A stretch of 64,000 bases of DNA, taken from NCBI RefSeq assembly GCF_001905145.1, contig NZ_LWLB01000037.1:141699-205698 (forward strand), in the 5' to 3' direction. The position numbers and the translations under genes were made by a program. The DNA is from Nocardiopsis sp. TSRI0078 (lineage in GTDB: Bacteria > Actinomycetota > Actinomycetes > Streptosporangiales > Streptosporangiaceae). Below are positions 34,368-43,181 of this stretch, one piece after another. Numbering within the stretch: the stretch's first letter is position 1; each line of letters opens with the position of its first letter. The notes below the pieces were generated by a model that made no database searches, was not told the origin of the DNA, and saw only the letters and a list, made by a program, of their open reading frames with translations.

Positions 34368-35342
34368 TCATCCGGGCAGGGTGATGGGGCCCTCCCCGTA
34401 CACCAGCGACCAGGGGCGGTGTCCGTCGCCGACCGTCAGCGACCCGCTGTTGCCGGGAGGGTCGGACAGGACCCGTGCGGCGGCCTCGGCGAAGGCCGCG
34501 GCGGCCGGGTGGGCGTCCTGGGCCGGGCGTACCGCCTCCGTGCGCCGGTGCAGCGGGGTGCCGGTCAGCGGCCGCCAGGCCAGGCGCGGCTCCCGTGCGG
34601 CCACCGCCGCCGTCTCCAGGGCCACTCCGCGTCCGGCCAGCACCAGTCCCAGCAGGAACTCGGTGTCGCCGGCCTCGCGTACGCGCGGGGGGATCCAGCC
34701 GCCCTCCCGGCACACCGCCAGTACGCGTTCGAACCACACCGGGGCGGCTCTGCGCGGGGGCAGTACCAGGTCCCGTCCCGCCAGGTCCGGAAGGTGTACG
34801 GCGCTGTCGCGCGCCAGCGCCTCGCCGCGCGGCAGGACCGCGCCCATTTCCGCGCGGTGCACCGGCTGGGCCACGAGTCCGGCTCCCTCGAAGGGCGCGG
34901 TCAGCAGTCCGGTGTCCACCGATCCCCCGCTCAGGGCGCGTACCAGTTCCGTGCCGGCCATCTCGCACAGGTCCACCTCCAGGCCCGGTGTCTGCTCGGC
35001 CATGTGCTCCACCAGGCCGCGCAGCGCGACCGCCGGTGTGCCGGGCGGTACGGCGGCTCGCAGGGTGCCCAGTTCGCCGTCGCGGACCCGTCGCATGGTC
35101 TCGCGCAGGCGTGCCTCGCCCGCCACCAGGTCGCGGGCCTGGGAGACCAGCAGCCGTCCGGCCGGGGTCAGTTCCACGCGGCGGCGGGAGCGGTCGAACA
35201 GGGCCACTCCCAGTTCCTCCTCCAGGCGGCGCACGGACTGGCTCAGCGCGGGCTGGGCGATGCCCAGTTCCGCGGCCGCCTCGCCGAAGTGCTCCTCCCG
35301 TGCCACCACCAGGAAGTACCGCAGGTGCCGTCCAAGATCCAC
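34368..35342 (-). CDS. LysR-family transcriptional regulator
   Basis: This 324-residue LysR protein has the canonical N-terminal HTH: LRYFLVVAREEHFGEAAAEL, then GIAQPALSQSVRRLEEELGV and LFDRSRRRVELTPAG. The effector domain follows from about residue 90. It is divergent from the beta-lactamase-like gene with only 44 bases between starts, an arrangement like ampR-ampC, so it likely controls that gene and itself. The effector is unknown. Confidence 0.88.
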   Translation of the reverse strand: MDLGRHLRYFLVVAREEHFGEAAAELGIAQPALSQSVRRLEEELGVALFDRSRRRVELTPAGRLLVSQARDLVAGEARLRETMRRVRDGELGTLRAAVPPGTPAVALRGLVEHMAEQTPGLEVDLCEMAGTELVRALSGGSVDTGLLTAPFEGAGLVAQPVHRAEMGAVLPRGEALARDSAVHLPDLAGRDLVLPPRRAAPVWFERVLAVCREGGWIPPRVREAGDTEFLLGLVLAGRGVALETAAVAAREPRLAWRPLTGTPLHRRTEAVRPAQDAHPAAAAFAEAAARVLSDPPGNSGSLTVGDGHRPWSLVYGEGPITLPG

Positions 35343-35386
35343 GGCCCGACTCTAGACCACCGCCGGCGGGCGCTAGCGTGAGCGCC

Positions 35387-36235
35387 GTGAACACCACCAG
35401 CGCCCCCGCCGTCCGTGTCCACGCGCGTGAGGTCGACGGCACCGGTCAGGTCGGCCACGGGGCCGAGGATCCCGTCGTCCTGGCCTCCGTGGCCAAGGTC
35501 CTCATCGTCCTGGAGTTCGCCCGTCAGGCCTCCACCGGGCTCGTGGATCCCACCGAGCGGGTGGTGGTGCGCCGTGACGCCCGGCTCGGGGGCTGGGGCA
35601 CCGCGGACTTCGCCGACGACGTCGAGTTGTCCCTGCGTGACTGTGCCCTGCTGGCGATGACCATCAGCGACAACACCGCCGCCGACCTGATCGTGGACCG
35701 TGTGGGTGTGGAGCCCGTCCAGCTGCTCGCCGCGGAGCTGGGGCTGGAGCGCACCCGTTTCACCGGTGGTCCCCGTGCCCTGCTGCACGCCCTGCTCGAC
35801 GAGAGCGACGCCACCGGTACCGATCCGGCCGTCCTCCTGGCACGTGACCCCTCACGGACCACCTCCAGCACCCTGGCCGACATCACCCGGCTCCTGCAGC
35901 TGGTGTGGACCGACGCGGCCGCTCCGCCGAGGGCCTGTGCGTTCGTGCGCGACCTCATGGCGCGTCAGCTGGTGCGTACCCGTATCGCCTCGGGTTTTGG
36001 TCCCGACGTCCGTGTCGGGGTCAAGTCCGGGACTCTGCCGGGGCTGCGTATGGAGGCGGGTGTGGTCGAGTACCCCGACGGCGGGCGCTACGCCGTCGCG
36101 GTGTGCGCGGTGGGCCCCGATCCCGACCGCACCGCCCTGGAGGCCGACATGGCCCTGGGGCGGGCCGCGCGTGAGGCCGTGGAGCGGTTGCGTGTCCGCT
36201 TCCGGACAGCCGGGGGGACCTCTGCGCGGTGCTGA
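35387..36235 (+). CDS. Class A beta-lactamase-like serine hydrolase, no signal peptide
   Basis: This 282-residue protein keeps the penicillin-recognising enzyme motifs: SxxK in ASVAKVLIVLE, SDN in MTISDNTAADLIV and KSG in VGVKSGTLPG. It has no N-terminal signal sequence, so it should be cytoplasmic, unlike true periplasmic or secreted beta-lactamases. The usual omega-loop Glu is not obvious. GTG codons at 35378 and 35387 are both possible starts and the transcript may be leaderless. The divergent LysR gene 44 bases away likely regulates it. A peptidase, esterase or amide hydrolase role is as likely as drug resistance. Confidence 0.8.
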   Translation: MNTTSAPAVRVHAREVDGTGQVGHGAEDPVVLASVAKVLIVLEFARQASTGLVDPTERVVVRRDARLGGWGTADFADDVELSLRDCALLAMTISDNTAADLIVDRVGVEPVQLLAAELGLERTRFTGGPRALLHALLDESDATGTDPAVLLARDPSRTTSSTLADITRLLQLVWTDAAAPPRACAFVRDLMARQLVRTRIASGFGPDVRVGVKSGTLPGLRMEAGVVEYPDGGRYAVAVCAVGPDPDRTALEADMALGRAAREAVERLRVRFRTAGGTSARC

Positions 36236-36240
36236 CCGCT

Positions 36241-36264
36241 TCCGATAGGCGAACGCCTATCGGA
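36241..36264. promoter_or_regulatory. Perfect 24-base inverted repeat
   Basis: Arms TCCGATAGGCG and CGCCTATCGGA flank a central AA, 6 bases past the serine hydrolase stop and 90 bases before the MBL gene. No U-run follows, so it may be a terminator for the upstream gene or an operator for the downstream one. The non-GC-maximal, symmetric sequence favours a protein-binding site. Confidence 0.5.
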
Positions 36265-36354
36265 GCTGGTCGTGCCGCTTATTGGACGCTCTGTCGGGGG
36301 CCGTGCTTGTCTGTGCGCCGTTGGACCCACCGAGTCAGGGAACGAGGTCAGCAC

Positions 36355-37332
36355 ATGACGATCGGACGACGGGGATTCTTGCGGGGCGCGGTCGCGGGCG
36401 GGGCGCTCACCCCCTTGCTGGCGGGTGCCGCGGCGCCCGCCGGCGCCACCGCCGCATCGGGGGCGCCCTCCGGGGGGAGGGGCGGCAGGGCCGTCTTCCG
36501 CTGGCTGGGCACCAGTGGTTGGCGTGTCGACATGCCCGGCCGGTCGTCGGTGCTGGTCGACCCCTTCCTCACCCGGTTCACCACCGGCCTGTTCGACCCC
36601 GACCGCGAGTTCGACCCCGGGACGGCCCTGACCGTGGACGCGTCCGCGGTCGACGAGCACACCGCCGACATCGGGGACGGGGGCGTGGTCCTGGTCACCC
36701 ATTCGCACTGGGACCACTTCTCGGACGTGCCGCACATCGCCACCACCACCGGGGCCCGGATCGTGGGCACCCTGACCACGTACCACCTGGCCCAGGCGAT
36801 GGGGGTTCCCGTGGGGCAGGTCGCCCCGGTGCGCGGCGGGGAGGTGCTGGACTTCGACGGGTGTGTGGTGGAGGTCGTCTCCTCCCGGCACAGCCGCAAC
36901 GCCGACCACTCGGTGGCCTTCGCGGGTGTGCGGGTGGAGGTGCCGCGGGAGCCCGCCACCATCGCGGACCTGCCCGAGGGTGACACGCTGGCCTTCCAGG
37001 TCACCCCGCCGTCGGGTCCCTCGGTGTTCTTCATGGGCGCCAGTGACTTCGCCGAGCGCGAGGTGGCCGGGTTGGCGCCCGACGTGGCGATGGTCGCGCT
37101 GCCCGCCACCTCCAGCACGTACGAGTACGTGCCCCGGTTGCTGGAGGCGCTGGACCGGCCCGGGACGGTGGTTCCGGTGCACTGGGACCACTTCGAGCGC
37201 GAGCTGGTCAACCCGCCGGTGGACGGCACGGGGAAGGGCATGGGCGTGGCGGAGTTCACCGCCCTGGTGCGCCGGGTCTCGCCCGGGAGCCGGGTCGTGG
37301 TGCCCGAGTACCTGACGTCCTACACGTTCTAG
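36355..37332 (+). CDS. Tat-exported metallo-beta-lactamase-fold hydrolase
   Basis: This 325-residue protein starts with a twin-arginine signal (GRRGFLRGAVAGGAL, then an Ala-rich stretch), predicting folded export. The mature part has the MBL motif HSHWDHF (HxHxDH-type, with Trp) and later metal-binding residues HSRNADHS, GASDFAE and VPVHWDHFE. The family is UlaG/YhfI-like and includes lactonases and phosphodiesterases. The Tat signal fits a metal-loaded enzyme folded in the cytoplasm. ATG 36355 has GAGG upstream. Substrate is unknown. Confidence 0.86.
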   Translation: MTIGRRGFLRGAVAGGALTPLLAGAAAPAGATAASGAPSGGRGGRAVFRWLGTSGWRVDMPGRSSVLVDPFLTRFTTGLFDPDREFDPGTALTVDASAVDEHTADIGDGGVVLVTHSHWDHFSDVPHIATTTGARIVGTLTTYHLAQAMGVPVGQVAPVRGGEVLDFDGCVVEVVSSRHSRNADHSVAFAGVRVEVPREPATIADLPEGDTLAFQVTPPSGPSVFFMGASDFAEREVAGLAPDVAMVALPATSSTYEYVPRLLEALDRPGTVVPVHWDHFERELVNPPVDGTGKGMGVAEFTALVRRVSPGSRVVVPEYLTSYTF

Positions 37333-37368
37333 TTCCGGGTTCCTGGGAAGGGGGTGTTCCCGGCGTCC

Positions 37369-38475
37369 TCAGGGGCGCCGGGACAGTGCCTCGACCATGC
37401 CGTCCAGGGCGGGTTTGGGTTCGTAGTCCTCGTCGAAGGGCAGTGCGGCGGTGTATCCGGGGAACCACTCGGGGATCCAGGAGTGCTGGTCGCTGACCCC
37501 CCACACCGACACGCTCACGCACCGGGGTACCTCCAGGCACGCCCGGACCACGTGCCGGTACTCCTGCTCCTGTTCCCGCAGGGCCTGTTCCCGCGGGGGT
37601 TCGGGGATGCGCACGTCCAGTTCGCTGATGCTGACCTCCAGCCCCAGGTCGGAGAAGCGGCGCATGTGCTCGGCCAGGTCCGGGGGGACGTTGCCGTGGA
37701 CGAAGTGCCCCTGGAAGCCGATGCCGTGCAGGGGTACTCCGCGGTCGAGCAGGTCGGTCACCAGGGAGTACATGGCGTCGGTCTTGGCACTGCCGCCCTC
37801 GATGCCGAACTCGTTGACGTACAGCCGGGCCCGGGGGTCGATCTCGTGTGCCATGGACAGGGCCTCGGCGATGTAGTCCTCGCCCAGGACCTGGTACCAC
37901 AGGTTCTCGCGCAGGTGGGGGCCGTTGTCCTGGAAGGGTTCGTTGATCACGTCCCAGGAGGTGACGCGTCCCTGGTAGCGCCCCAGGAGTGCCTCCATGT
38001 GCTCGCGCATCACCTCGCGCAGCTCCTGCGCGTCCCAGTCCCCCTGGGCGAGCCACGAGGGCTGCTGGTTGTGCCAGAGCAGGGTATGTCCGTGCACGTC
38101 GAGGTCGTGGCGCCCGGCGAAGTCCACGATGGCGTCGGGGCCGCTCCAGTCGAACCGGTGCCGTTCGGGTTGGACGTGTTCCCACTTCATGGCGTTCTCG
38201 GCGGTCACGGAGGTGTAGTTGTCGGTGACCACGGACTGGTAGTCGGGGTCGTGTGTGAGCGGGTTGACCGCCACCGCGACTCCCAGGTCGATCTCGTGTG
38301 TGCGGGCCAGCCGGGGGAGTTCTCCCCGGGGCCCCTCCTGTTCGGGGCGGGGCAGGGCGACCGCGAGGATCGCGGTGACCACGAGGACCACCACGCACAG
38401 GACCCCCGCCGTCAGCAGGACCTCGCGTCCCCGGGCGGGTGCGTGCCGTCGGCGGGCGGAGGGTGTGCCGCGCAT
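37369..38475 (-). CDS. GH10 endo-1,4-beta-xylanase with N-terminal membrane anchor
   Basis: This 368-residue protein is a glycoside hydrolase family 10 xylanase. The TIM barrel has TAENAMKWEHVQP, HTLLWHNQQPSWL, the acid/base Glu in SWDVINEPFQDN and the nucleophile Glu in VSISELDVRIP, ending with GVSDQHSWIPEW. Residues 20-42 are a hydrophobic segment without a clear cleavage site, so it may be a membrane anchor or uncleaved signal. There is no carbohydrate-binding module. The start at 38475 has GGGAGGG upstream and lies 14 bases after the P450 stop, so both are likely in one transcript. Confidence 0.9.
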   Translation of the reverse strand: MRGTPSARRRHAPARGREVLLTAGVLCVVVLVVTAILAVALPRPEQEGPRGELPRLARTHEIDLGVAVAVNPLTHDPDYQSVVTDNYTSVTAENAMKWEHVQPERHRFDWSGPDAIVDFAGRHDLDVHGHTLLWHNQQPSWLAQGDWDAQELREVMREHMEALLGRYQGRVTSWDVINEPFQDNGPHLRENLWYQVLGEDYIAEALSMAHEIDPRARLYVNEFGIEGGSAKTDAMYSLVTDLLDRGVPLHGIGFQGHFVHGNVPPDLAEHMRRFSDLGLEVSISELDVRIPEPPREQALREQEQEYRHVVRACLEVPRCVSVSVWGVSDQHSWIPEWFPGYTAALPFDEDYEPKPALDGMVEALSRRP

Positions 38476-38489
38476 CCGGTCCCTCCCTT

Positions 38490-39743
38490 CTACCGGTGTC
38501 CCGTGGTGACGGGGAGGGCCGACAGGGCGCGTACGACGCTGGTGCGCCGGCGGGTGGGCCGTGCGGTGGGGCGTAGGTCGGGCATGCGTTCGGCCAGGGC
38601 GCGCAGGGCGATCCCGCCCTCGAGGCGGGCGAGCGGGGCGCCCAGGCAGTAGTGGGCGCCGCCGGAGAAGGACAGGTGGTCGGAGGCGTCGGGGCGTGTG
38701 ATGTCGAAGCGGTCGGGGTCGGTGAAGCGTGCGGGGTCGCGGTTGGCCGAGCCGATCAGGCACAGGGCGTAGCCGCCCCTGGAGAGGTGGTGGCCCTGGA
38801 CGGTGGTGTCGGCCTGGACCCAGCGGGTGGTCATCTGCACGGGGGAGTCGAAGCGCAGTGCCTCCTCCACGGCGCCCTGGGCCAGTTCGGGGTCGGCCAC
38901 CAGGCGCCGCCACTGCTCGCGGTGGCGCAGCAGGGCCATCATCCCGTTTCCGATGAGGTTCACCGTGGTCTCGAACCCGGCGACCAGGAGCAGTCGGCAC
39001 ATGGTGTTGGCCTCGGCGGCGGTGAGGCGGCCGTCGCCGGTCTCGGTGGCCAGAGTGGAGATCACGTCCTCCCGGGGGTCGGTGCGCCGCTGGTGCAGCA
39101 GCCGCTCGAACAGTGCGTCCAATTGTGCGGTGGCCTGCCGGATCCTGCGCAGGTGGCTCGCCGAGCGGGCGCCGTCCAGTGCGCTGCCGACGGTGTGGCC
39201 GATGCGCACGAACTCGGCGTCGTCGGACTCGGGGATGCCCAGCAGGCGGCTGATGACCGCGATCGGCAGCGGCTGGGCGAAGTCGCGCATGAGGTCGAAG
39301 TCGCCGCGTGCGGCCGCCGCGTCCAGCAGGGTGTGGGTGATCTTCTCGATCTCGGTCTGGTAGTGCCTCATCCGGCGCGGGTTGAAGGCGGGCCGGGCGA
39401 TCCGGCGCAGCCGGGTGTGTTCGGGCGGGTCCTTCATGAGGAAGGACAGGTCCAGGACGTCGAACTGTTCGGGCAGTGCCCCTTGGCGGGGGGACTCCAC
39501 GCCGAACTCCCGGCCTCGCAGGAGCGTGCTCACCGCTTCGTGGGTGTGCGCGGTGCGAAAGCCCAGGCGGCTGGTGGCGAAGGGACCCTGGTCGCGCAGC
39601 CGCCGGTAGGTGGGGTAGGGGTTGTCGCGCCAGGGGTGGTGCAGGAGCCGGCTGGGGTGGTCCCGTGCCTGTGCGGCCAGCCACGAGAGTCCGTGGGCGG
39701 TGCGCAGTCGGGTGTCGGTGCGGAGGGCGTCGAGAATCTGCAT
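38490..39743 (-). CDS. Cytochrome P450
   Basis: This 417-residue soluble bacterial P450 has the I-helix oxygen-activation motif LLVAGFETTVNLIG, ExxR in EEALRFDSP and the heme-ligand loop FSGGAHYCLGAPLARLE. It would hydroxylate a small substrate with electrons from a ferredoxin/reductase not encoded here. The ATG at 39743 has only a weakly placed purine-rich site. It is immediately upstream of the GH10 xylanase, an unusual partner. Substrate is unknown. Confidence 0.93.
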   Translation of the reverse strand: MQILDALRTDTRLRTAHGLSWLAAQARDHPSRLLHHPWRDNPYPTYRRLRDQGPFATSRLGFRTAHTHEAVSTLLRGREFGVESPRQGALPEQFDVLDLSFLMKDPPEHTRLRRIARPAFNPRRMRHYQTEIEKITHTLLDAAAARGDFDLMRDFAQPLPIAVISRLLGIPESDDAEFVRIGHTVGSALDGARSASHLRRIRQATAQLDALFERLLHQRRTDPREDVISTLATETGDGRLTAAEANTMCRLLLVAGFETTVNLIGNGMMALLRHREQWRRLVADPELAQGAVEEALRFDSPVQMTTRWVQADTTVQGHHLSRGGYALCLIGSANRDPARFTDPDRFDITRPDASDHLSFSGGAHYCLGAPLARLEGGIALRALAERMPDLRPTARPTRRRTSVVRALSALPVTTGHR

Positions 39744-39843
39744 GGCCGTGGGTCCTCTCCCTGCGTACCAACGACACTAGGCGCGTGTTCCCCGCGGGGT
39801 CATGGAGGTCGAGGACTTGGCCGCCTGCGGCCAGCAGGGAACT

Positions 39844-39886
39844 TCCCGGCGGCCCGGGGCGTTGGACGCGCCCCGGGCCGCCGGGA
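39844..39886 (-). terminator. Perfect 18-bp hairpin terminator of the rhamnosidase gene
   Basis: An 18-bp perfect stem (39844-39861 with 39869-39886; arm begins TCCCGGCGGCC) closes a TTGGACG loop, about 19 bases after the rhamnosidase stop. Confidence 0.85.
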
Positions 39887-39904
39887 CCCTACATCTCGGC
39901 GATC

Positions 39905-42900
39905 CTACAGCTCGGCCTGGCCGTAGGGCAGGAGCCGCACGGGTCCGAGGAGGCCGTACTCCTGGGGGCGTGCGTCCTCGTAGACGTCGGGGCGAAAGGC
40001 CCGCATCCGGTTGAGGAGGGTGGTGGCGACCTCGATCTCGATGGTGTTGGTCCCGCGTGTGAGCCAGGGGCCGACGTCGACCACGGGGGAGAGCTGGTCG
40101 CAGGGCGGCAGTTCCGTGCCGTTGACCGTGACCCGGTAGGTGTCGGTCACCCTTCCCAGGTCCAGGTGGGCGCCGTGTCCGCCGGTCCAGGCCTCGCCCA
40201 GTTCGACGGTCGTGGTGTAGCGGCCCGTGCCGGAGACCTCTTCGAGTCCGTCGATGTCCGTCCACGGCGCGAGCGTGTCGAGGGAGTACTCGTGGAGGTG
40301 GACCTCGGTCTCGGTGGTCGATCCTCCCGGCCGCCAGTCCTCGACCTCCACTCGCCATCCGGTCAGTTCGACCTGGGCGCCGACCGTGTCGATGGTGGTG
40401 GTGACGGTGCGTCCGTCGGCGTAGGTGCTGGTGTAGGTGCCGGGTTCGCCGGCCCGGATCACGGCCCTGCCGTCGGCCAGCCGCACGGTGTCGGCGTCGG
40501 TGCGGTCGAGGCGCAGTTTCTTCAGCCGGCCCGGTGGCATCTTGGCGTCGGGGTCGGAGAAGCGGGTGGTCCACTGCGGTGTGGCCAGGGCCAGGACGGT
40601 GGAGGAGCCCGGGGCCAGGCGGACACGGACGCTGACGCGCCCCTGGTCGGCCTGGTGCAGGGGCAGTGGTTCGATCCGCCCGGTCCACAGGTCCAGGGCG
40701 AAGGGGTAGGCGTCGCGGACACCGGTGGAGACGGTGATGTCGTGGTCGACCGGGTCGGTGTCGGAGCCGTTGGTGAGGTAGTACAGCTCCAGGTTCTCGC
40801 CCCGGCGCCTGGTGTGCAGCAGCGGCGAGTCCTCGGCGTAGACCACGTCGGGTGCCGCGTCGAGTGCGTCCAGGCCCTGGGGGATCTGTTCGCGCGTGTC
40901 GACCCTGTGCACGGTGGGCTGGGCGAGCAGTTCCTGCAGGGTGGCCGTGAGTTCCTGGGCCTCCTCCTGGTCGATGCCGGGTTCCTCGGGTGCGCTCCAG
41001 TCGCCCACCACGAGGATCCTCAGGCCGGACCGGGCGTAGCCGAGGAGCCTGCGGGCGGTCTCGACGGGCAGGGTGGCGACGCGTCCGTTGAAGGCGTCGC
41101 CCTCGAAGACGAGGAGGCTGTAGGCCGGCCCGTCGGGGGCGAGTCTGCCGCCGTCCACGTGCGGGTCGGTGATCTCCAGCAGCCGGGGGCTGAGGAACTG
41201 GTGGGTCCAGCCGGTGCGCACCCCCTCCTTGCTGAAGTGCGCGGCTCCGAAGCCCGAGCCCGCGTAGCCCTTCTGGCGCAGGAAGGCGACGTCGACCGAG
41301 GGTGTGCCCCACTGGAGGGTGTGCTGGGCGCGGGCGAGGAACCCGGCGACGTCGGGTGCGTGCTGCCAGGTGGGTTGGCGGGGCCCCCAGGACTCGCCGT
41401 ATCCGATGCCGCCGTCGTAGGGGGTGAAGGCGGCGAAGCCGGGCCATTGGGCGCCGGGGGCGTCGGCGTAGGAGAAGCCGTGCAGGACCGCCTGGTTGAC
41501 GCCCGCGGCGTACTCGCGTGCGAGGGTGCGCACCGTCTGTTCCCAGGTGGTGCTGTGGGCGCCGCCGTGGGTCGCGCCGGCCTCGCTGGAGAGCACCTTC
41601 TTCCCGGCGAGGTCGCGGCCTCCGGCCAGGGAGCGGAAGTCGTCGAGGTTATTGAACCCCAGGGACTCGCCCTCGGCGGTGTCCACGAGGGCGGCCTTGG
41701 CCACGGCGTCGGTCTGCAGGCCGTAGGGCTGGATCCGGTACGTCATCCCGAGCCCGTGGGCCCAGTCCCGCAGCGGTGTGAGGTGGTGGTCGATGTAGAG
41801 CTGGGAGAGGAGGTCGTTGTAGTCGTCCAGGGCGCGGCGGTCGGTGACCGGGTCGAAGGTGAAGACCTTGTCCTCGTCGACGCGGACCAGTACCGGCAGG
41901 TAGGGCGTGGGGTCGTATCCGTGGTGGCGTTCGAACGCGGCGGGCAGGTCGCGGGTCCACAGCGTGGCGTCGGTCTCCATCTCGATGGAGTCCTCGAAGA
42001 TCGCTCCTCCCGCGGGACCCTCCAGGAGGGAGCGGATCCTCGGGGTGAGGATCCGCTCCTCCCAGAAGTCGATGACCGCCTGGGTGCCGGCGTCGCCGAA
42101 GTGGTCGACCACGTAGGACACCGGTTCGGTGTGCGGGCCGCGCTCGGGCCGCTGCCCGGAGCCGCGCTCCCAGTACGCGATGAGCGCCCAGGTGGCGTCC
42201 TCTCCCTCGGGAGCGGTCCAGGTCAGCTCCTCGCCTTGGACGGAGGGGGTGAGGTCCTGCAGGGTGGCGGGGTCCAGGGCGCAGGGCGTGTCCTGCGCGG
42301 AGGCGCCCTCGGCCAGGCGCAGGGCCTGGACGTGGCGGAGCGTGCGTCCGTCGACCCCCTCGGCCGGGGAGACCTCGGGTTCGGGCAGCGCGCCGGTGAA
42401 CTCCTCGCCCGCGGCCAGGAAGCGCACGCCATGGGCGAGTTCGCGCACGGCCGCGGTGTCCTGGGGGGTGATGGTGGGCAGGGCCGCGGGCCAGGCGGGG
42501 CCGATGGTGATGTCGACGGTGACGTCGCGCTCGTGGGCGCGGGCGAGCGCGGCCTCCAGCGCCTCCCGCCAGGGGGCGGTGCCCCAGCCGTGTCCCCGGG
42601 GGTCGAGCGGCTCGGTGGAACTGTGGTGGACGTCGGCGATCTCGACGCCGCCGAAGCCGGCGTCCGCCACCTGGTCGATCTCGCGTTCGATCTCCGCGGT
42701 GTCGACGAGGCCGTGCGGCCACCACCAGCGGAACCTGGCCTGGGCGGTGCGTGCGGGGGCGGCGAAGCCCGCGGCGAACACTCCGTCGGAGGGCGCGGCG
42801 TGGGCGGCCGGGAGGCCGAGGGCGGGCTGGAGGGCGGCCGTCGTGCCGACCGCCGCGCCCAGGCCGATGAAGGAGCGGCGGGAGGGAGTGAATCCGGAGC

Positions 42901-42931
42901 GCTCGGGATGTGCGCTCGTCGTCTCGCGCAT
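39905..42931 (-). CDS. Tat-secreted GH106-like alpha-L-rhamnosidase
   Basis: This 1008-residue secreted enzyme starts with a Tat signal (SRRSFIGLGAAVGTTAAL, cleavage near AHA). The mature N-terminus has ARFRWWWPHGLVDTAEIERE, then GFGGVEIADVHH, typical of the GH106 rhamnosidase group. Later come LSSEAGATHGGAHSTTWEQT, VNQAVLHGFSYADAPGAQWP, and C-terminal beta-sandwich domains (RVTDTYRVTVNGTELPP) of the GH2 sugar-binding type. It likely removes rhamnose from plant pectin or flavonoid glycosides. ATG 42931 has AAAGGAAG upstream. The long upstream region has LacI-type sites. A close alternative is another uncharacterised GH2-like glycosidase. Confidence 0.83.
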   Translation of the reverse strand: MRETTSAHPERSGFTPSRRSFIGLGAAVGTTAALQPALGLPAAHAAPSDGVFAAGFAAPARTAQARFRWWWPHGLVDTAEIEREIDQVADAGFGGVEIADVHHSSTEPLDPRGHGWGTAPWREALEAALARAHERDVTVDITIGPAWPAALPTITPQDTAAVRELAHGVRFLAAGEEFTGALPEPEVSPAEGVDGRTLRHVQALRLAEGASAQDTPCALDPATLQDLTPSVQGEELTWTAPEGEDATWALIAYWERGSGQRPERGPHTEPVSYVVDHFGDAGTQAVIDFWEERILTPRIRSLLEGPAGGAIFEDSIEMETDATLWTRDLPAAFERHHGYDPTPYLPVLVRVDEDKVFTFDPVTDRRALDDYNDLLSQLYIDHHLTPLRDWAHGLGMTYRIQPYGLQTDAVAKAALVDTAEGESLGFNNLDDFRSLAGGRDLAGKKVLSSEAGATHGGAHSTTWEQTVRTLAREYAAGVNQAVLHGFSYADAPGAQWPGFAAFTPYDGGIGYGESWGPRQPTWQHAPDVAGFLARAQHTLQWGTPSVDVAFLRQKGYAGSGFGAAHFSKEGVRTGWTHQFLSPRLLEITDPHVDGGRLAPDGPAYSLLVFEGDAFNGRVATLPVETARRLLGYARSGLRILVVGDWSAPEEPGIDQEEAQELTATLQELLAQPTVHRVDTREQIPQGLDALDAAPDVVYAEDSPLLHTRRRGENLELYYLTNGSDTDPVDHDITVSTGVRDAYPFALDLWTGRIEPLPLHQADQGRVSVRVRLAPGSSTVLALATPQWTTRFSDPDAKMPPGRLKKLRLDRTDADTVRLADGRAVIRAGEPGTYTSTYADGRTVTTTIDTVGAQVELTGWRVEVEDWRPGGSTTETEVHLHEYSLDTLAPWTDIDGLEEVSGTGRYTTTVELGEAWTGGHGAHLDLGRVTDTYRVTVNGTELPPCDQLSPVVDVGPWLTRGTNTIEIEVATTLLNRMRAFRPDVYEDARPQEYGLLGPVRLLPYGQAEL

Positions 42932-43029
42932 GGTCTTCCTTTCCGCACCGTGGGCACGGTGCCGAAGAGGGGCGGGGGCGGGGCGCCCCCGGGGGATGGT
43001 CGGCGGTTCCCTGGGGGACACCACCGTGT

Positions 43030-43041
43030 TAAAACGTTTCA
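43030..43041 (-). promoter_or_regulatory. LacI-family operator, site 1
   Basis: TAAAACGTTTCA differs at one base from the symmetrical LacI-family site TGAAACGTTTCA. It lies 99-110 bases upstream of the rhamnosidase start. A related site at 43170-43181 (AAGAACGTTTCA) is 140 bases further out, in the same orientation, which could permit DNA looping. Confidence 0.55.
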
Positions 43042-43169
43042 GGGAAGTTACCAACAAGCACGCTGATTGATCAATGCTTTCACGAGAATCTAGGAAGCTT
43101 TCTTGAAAACTGCCCCTCTGTCAGGGAAAACGTGGATGTTCGTCATGCGTATGCGGTCAGCTACAGGAT

Positions 43170-43181
43170 AAGAACGTTTCA
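43170..43181 (-). promoter_or_regulatory. LacI-family operator, site 2
   Basis: AAGAACGTTTCA retains the AACGTTTCA half of the first site (43030-43041), with three mismatches to the palindromic ideal. It lies 239 bases upstream of the rhamnosidase start and between it and the kinase gene. Confidence 0.4.

Noticed and set aside
39476..43066. 1196-codon plus-strand open frame opposite the GH106 gene
   Set aside because: Shadow frame without recognisable domains; the minus strand has a Tat signal, ribosome site and GH106 motifs.
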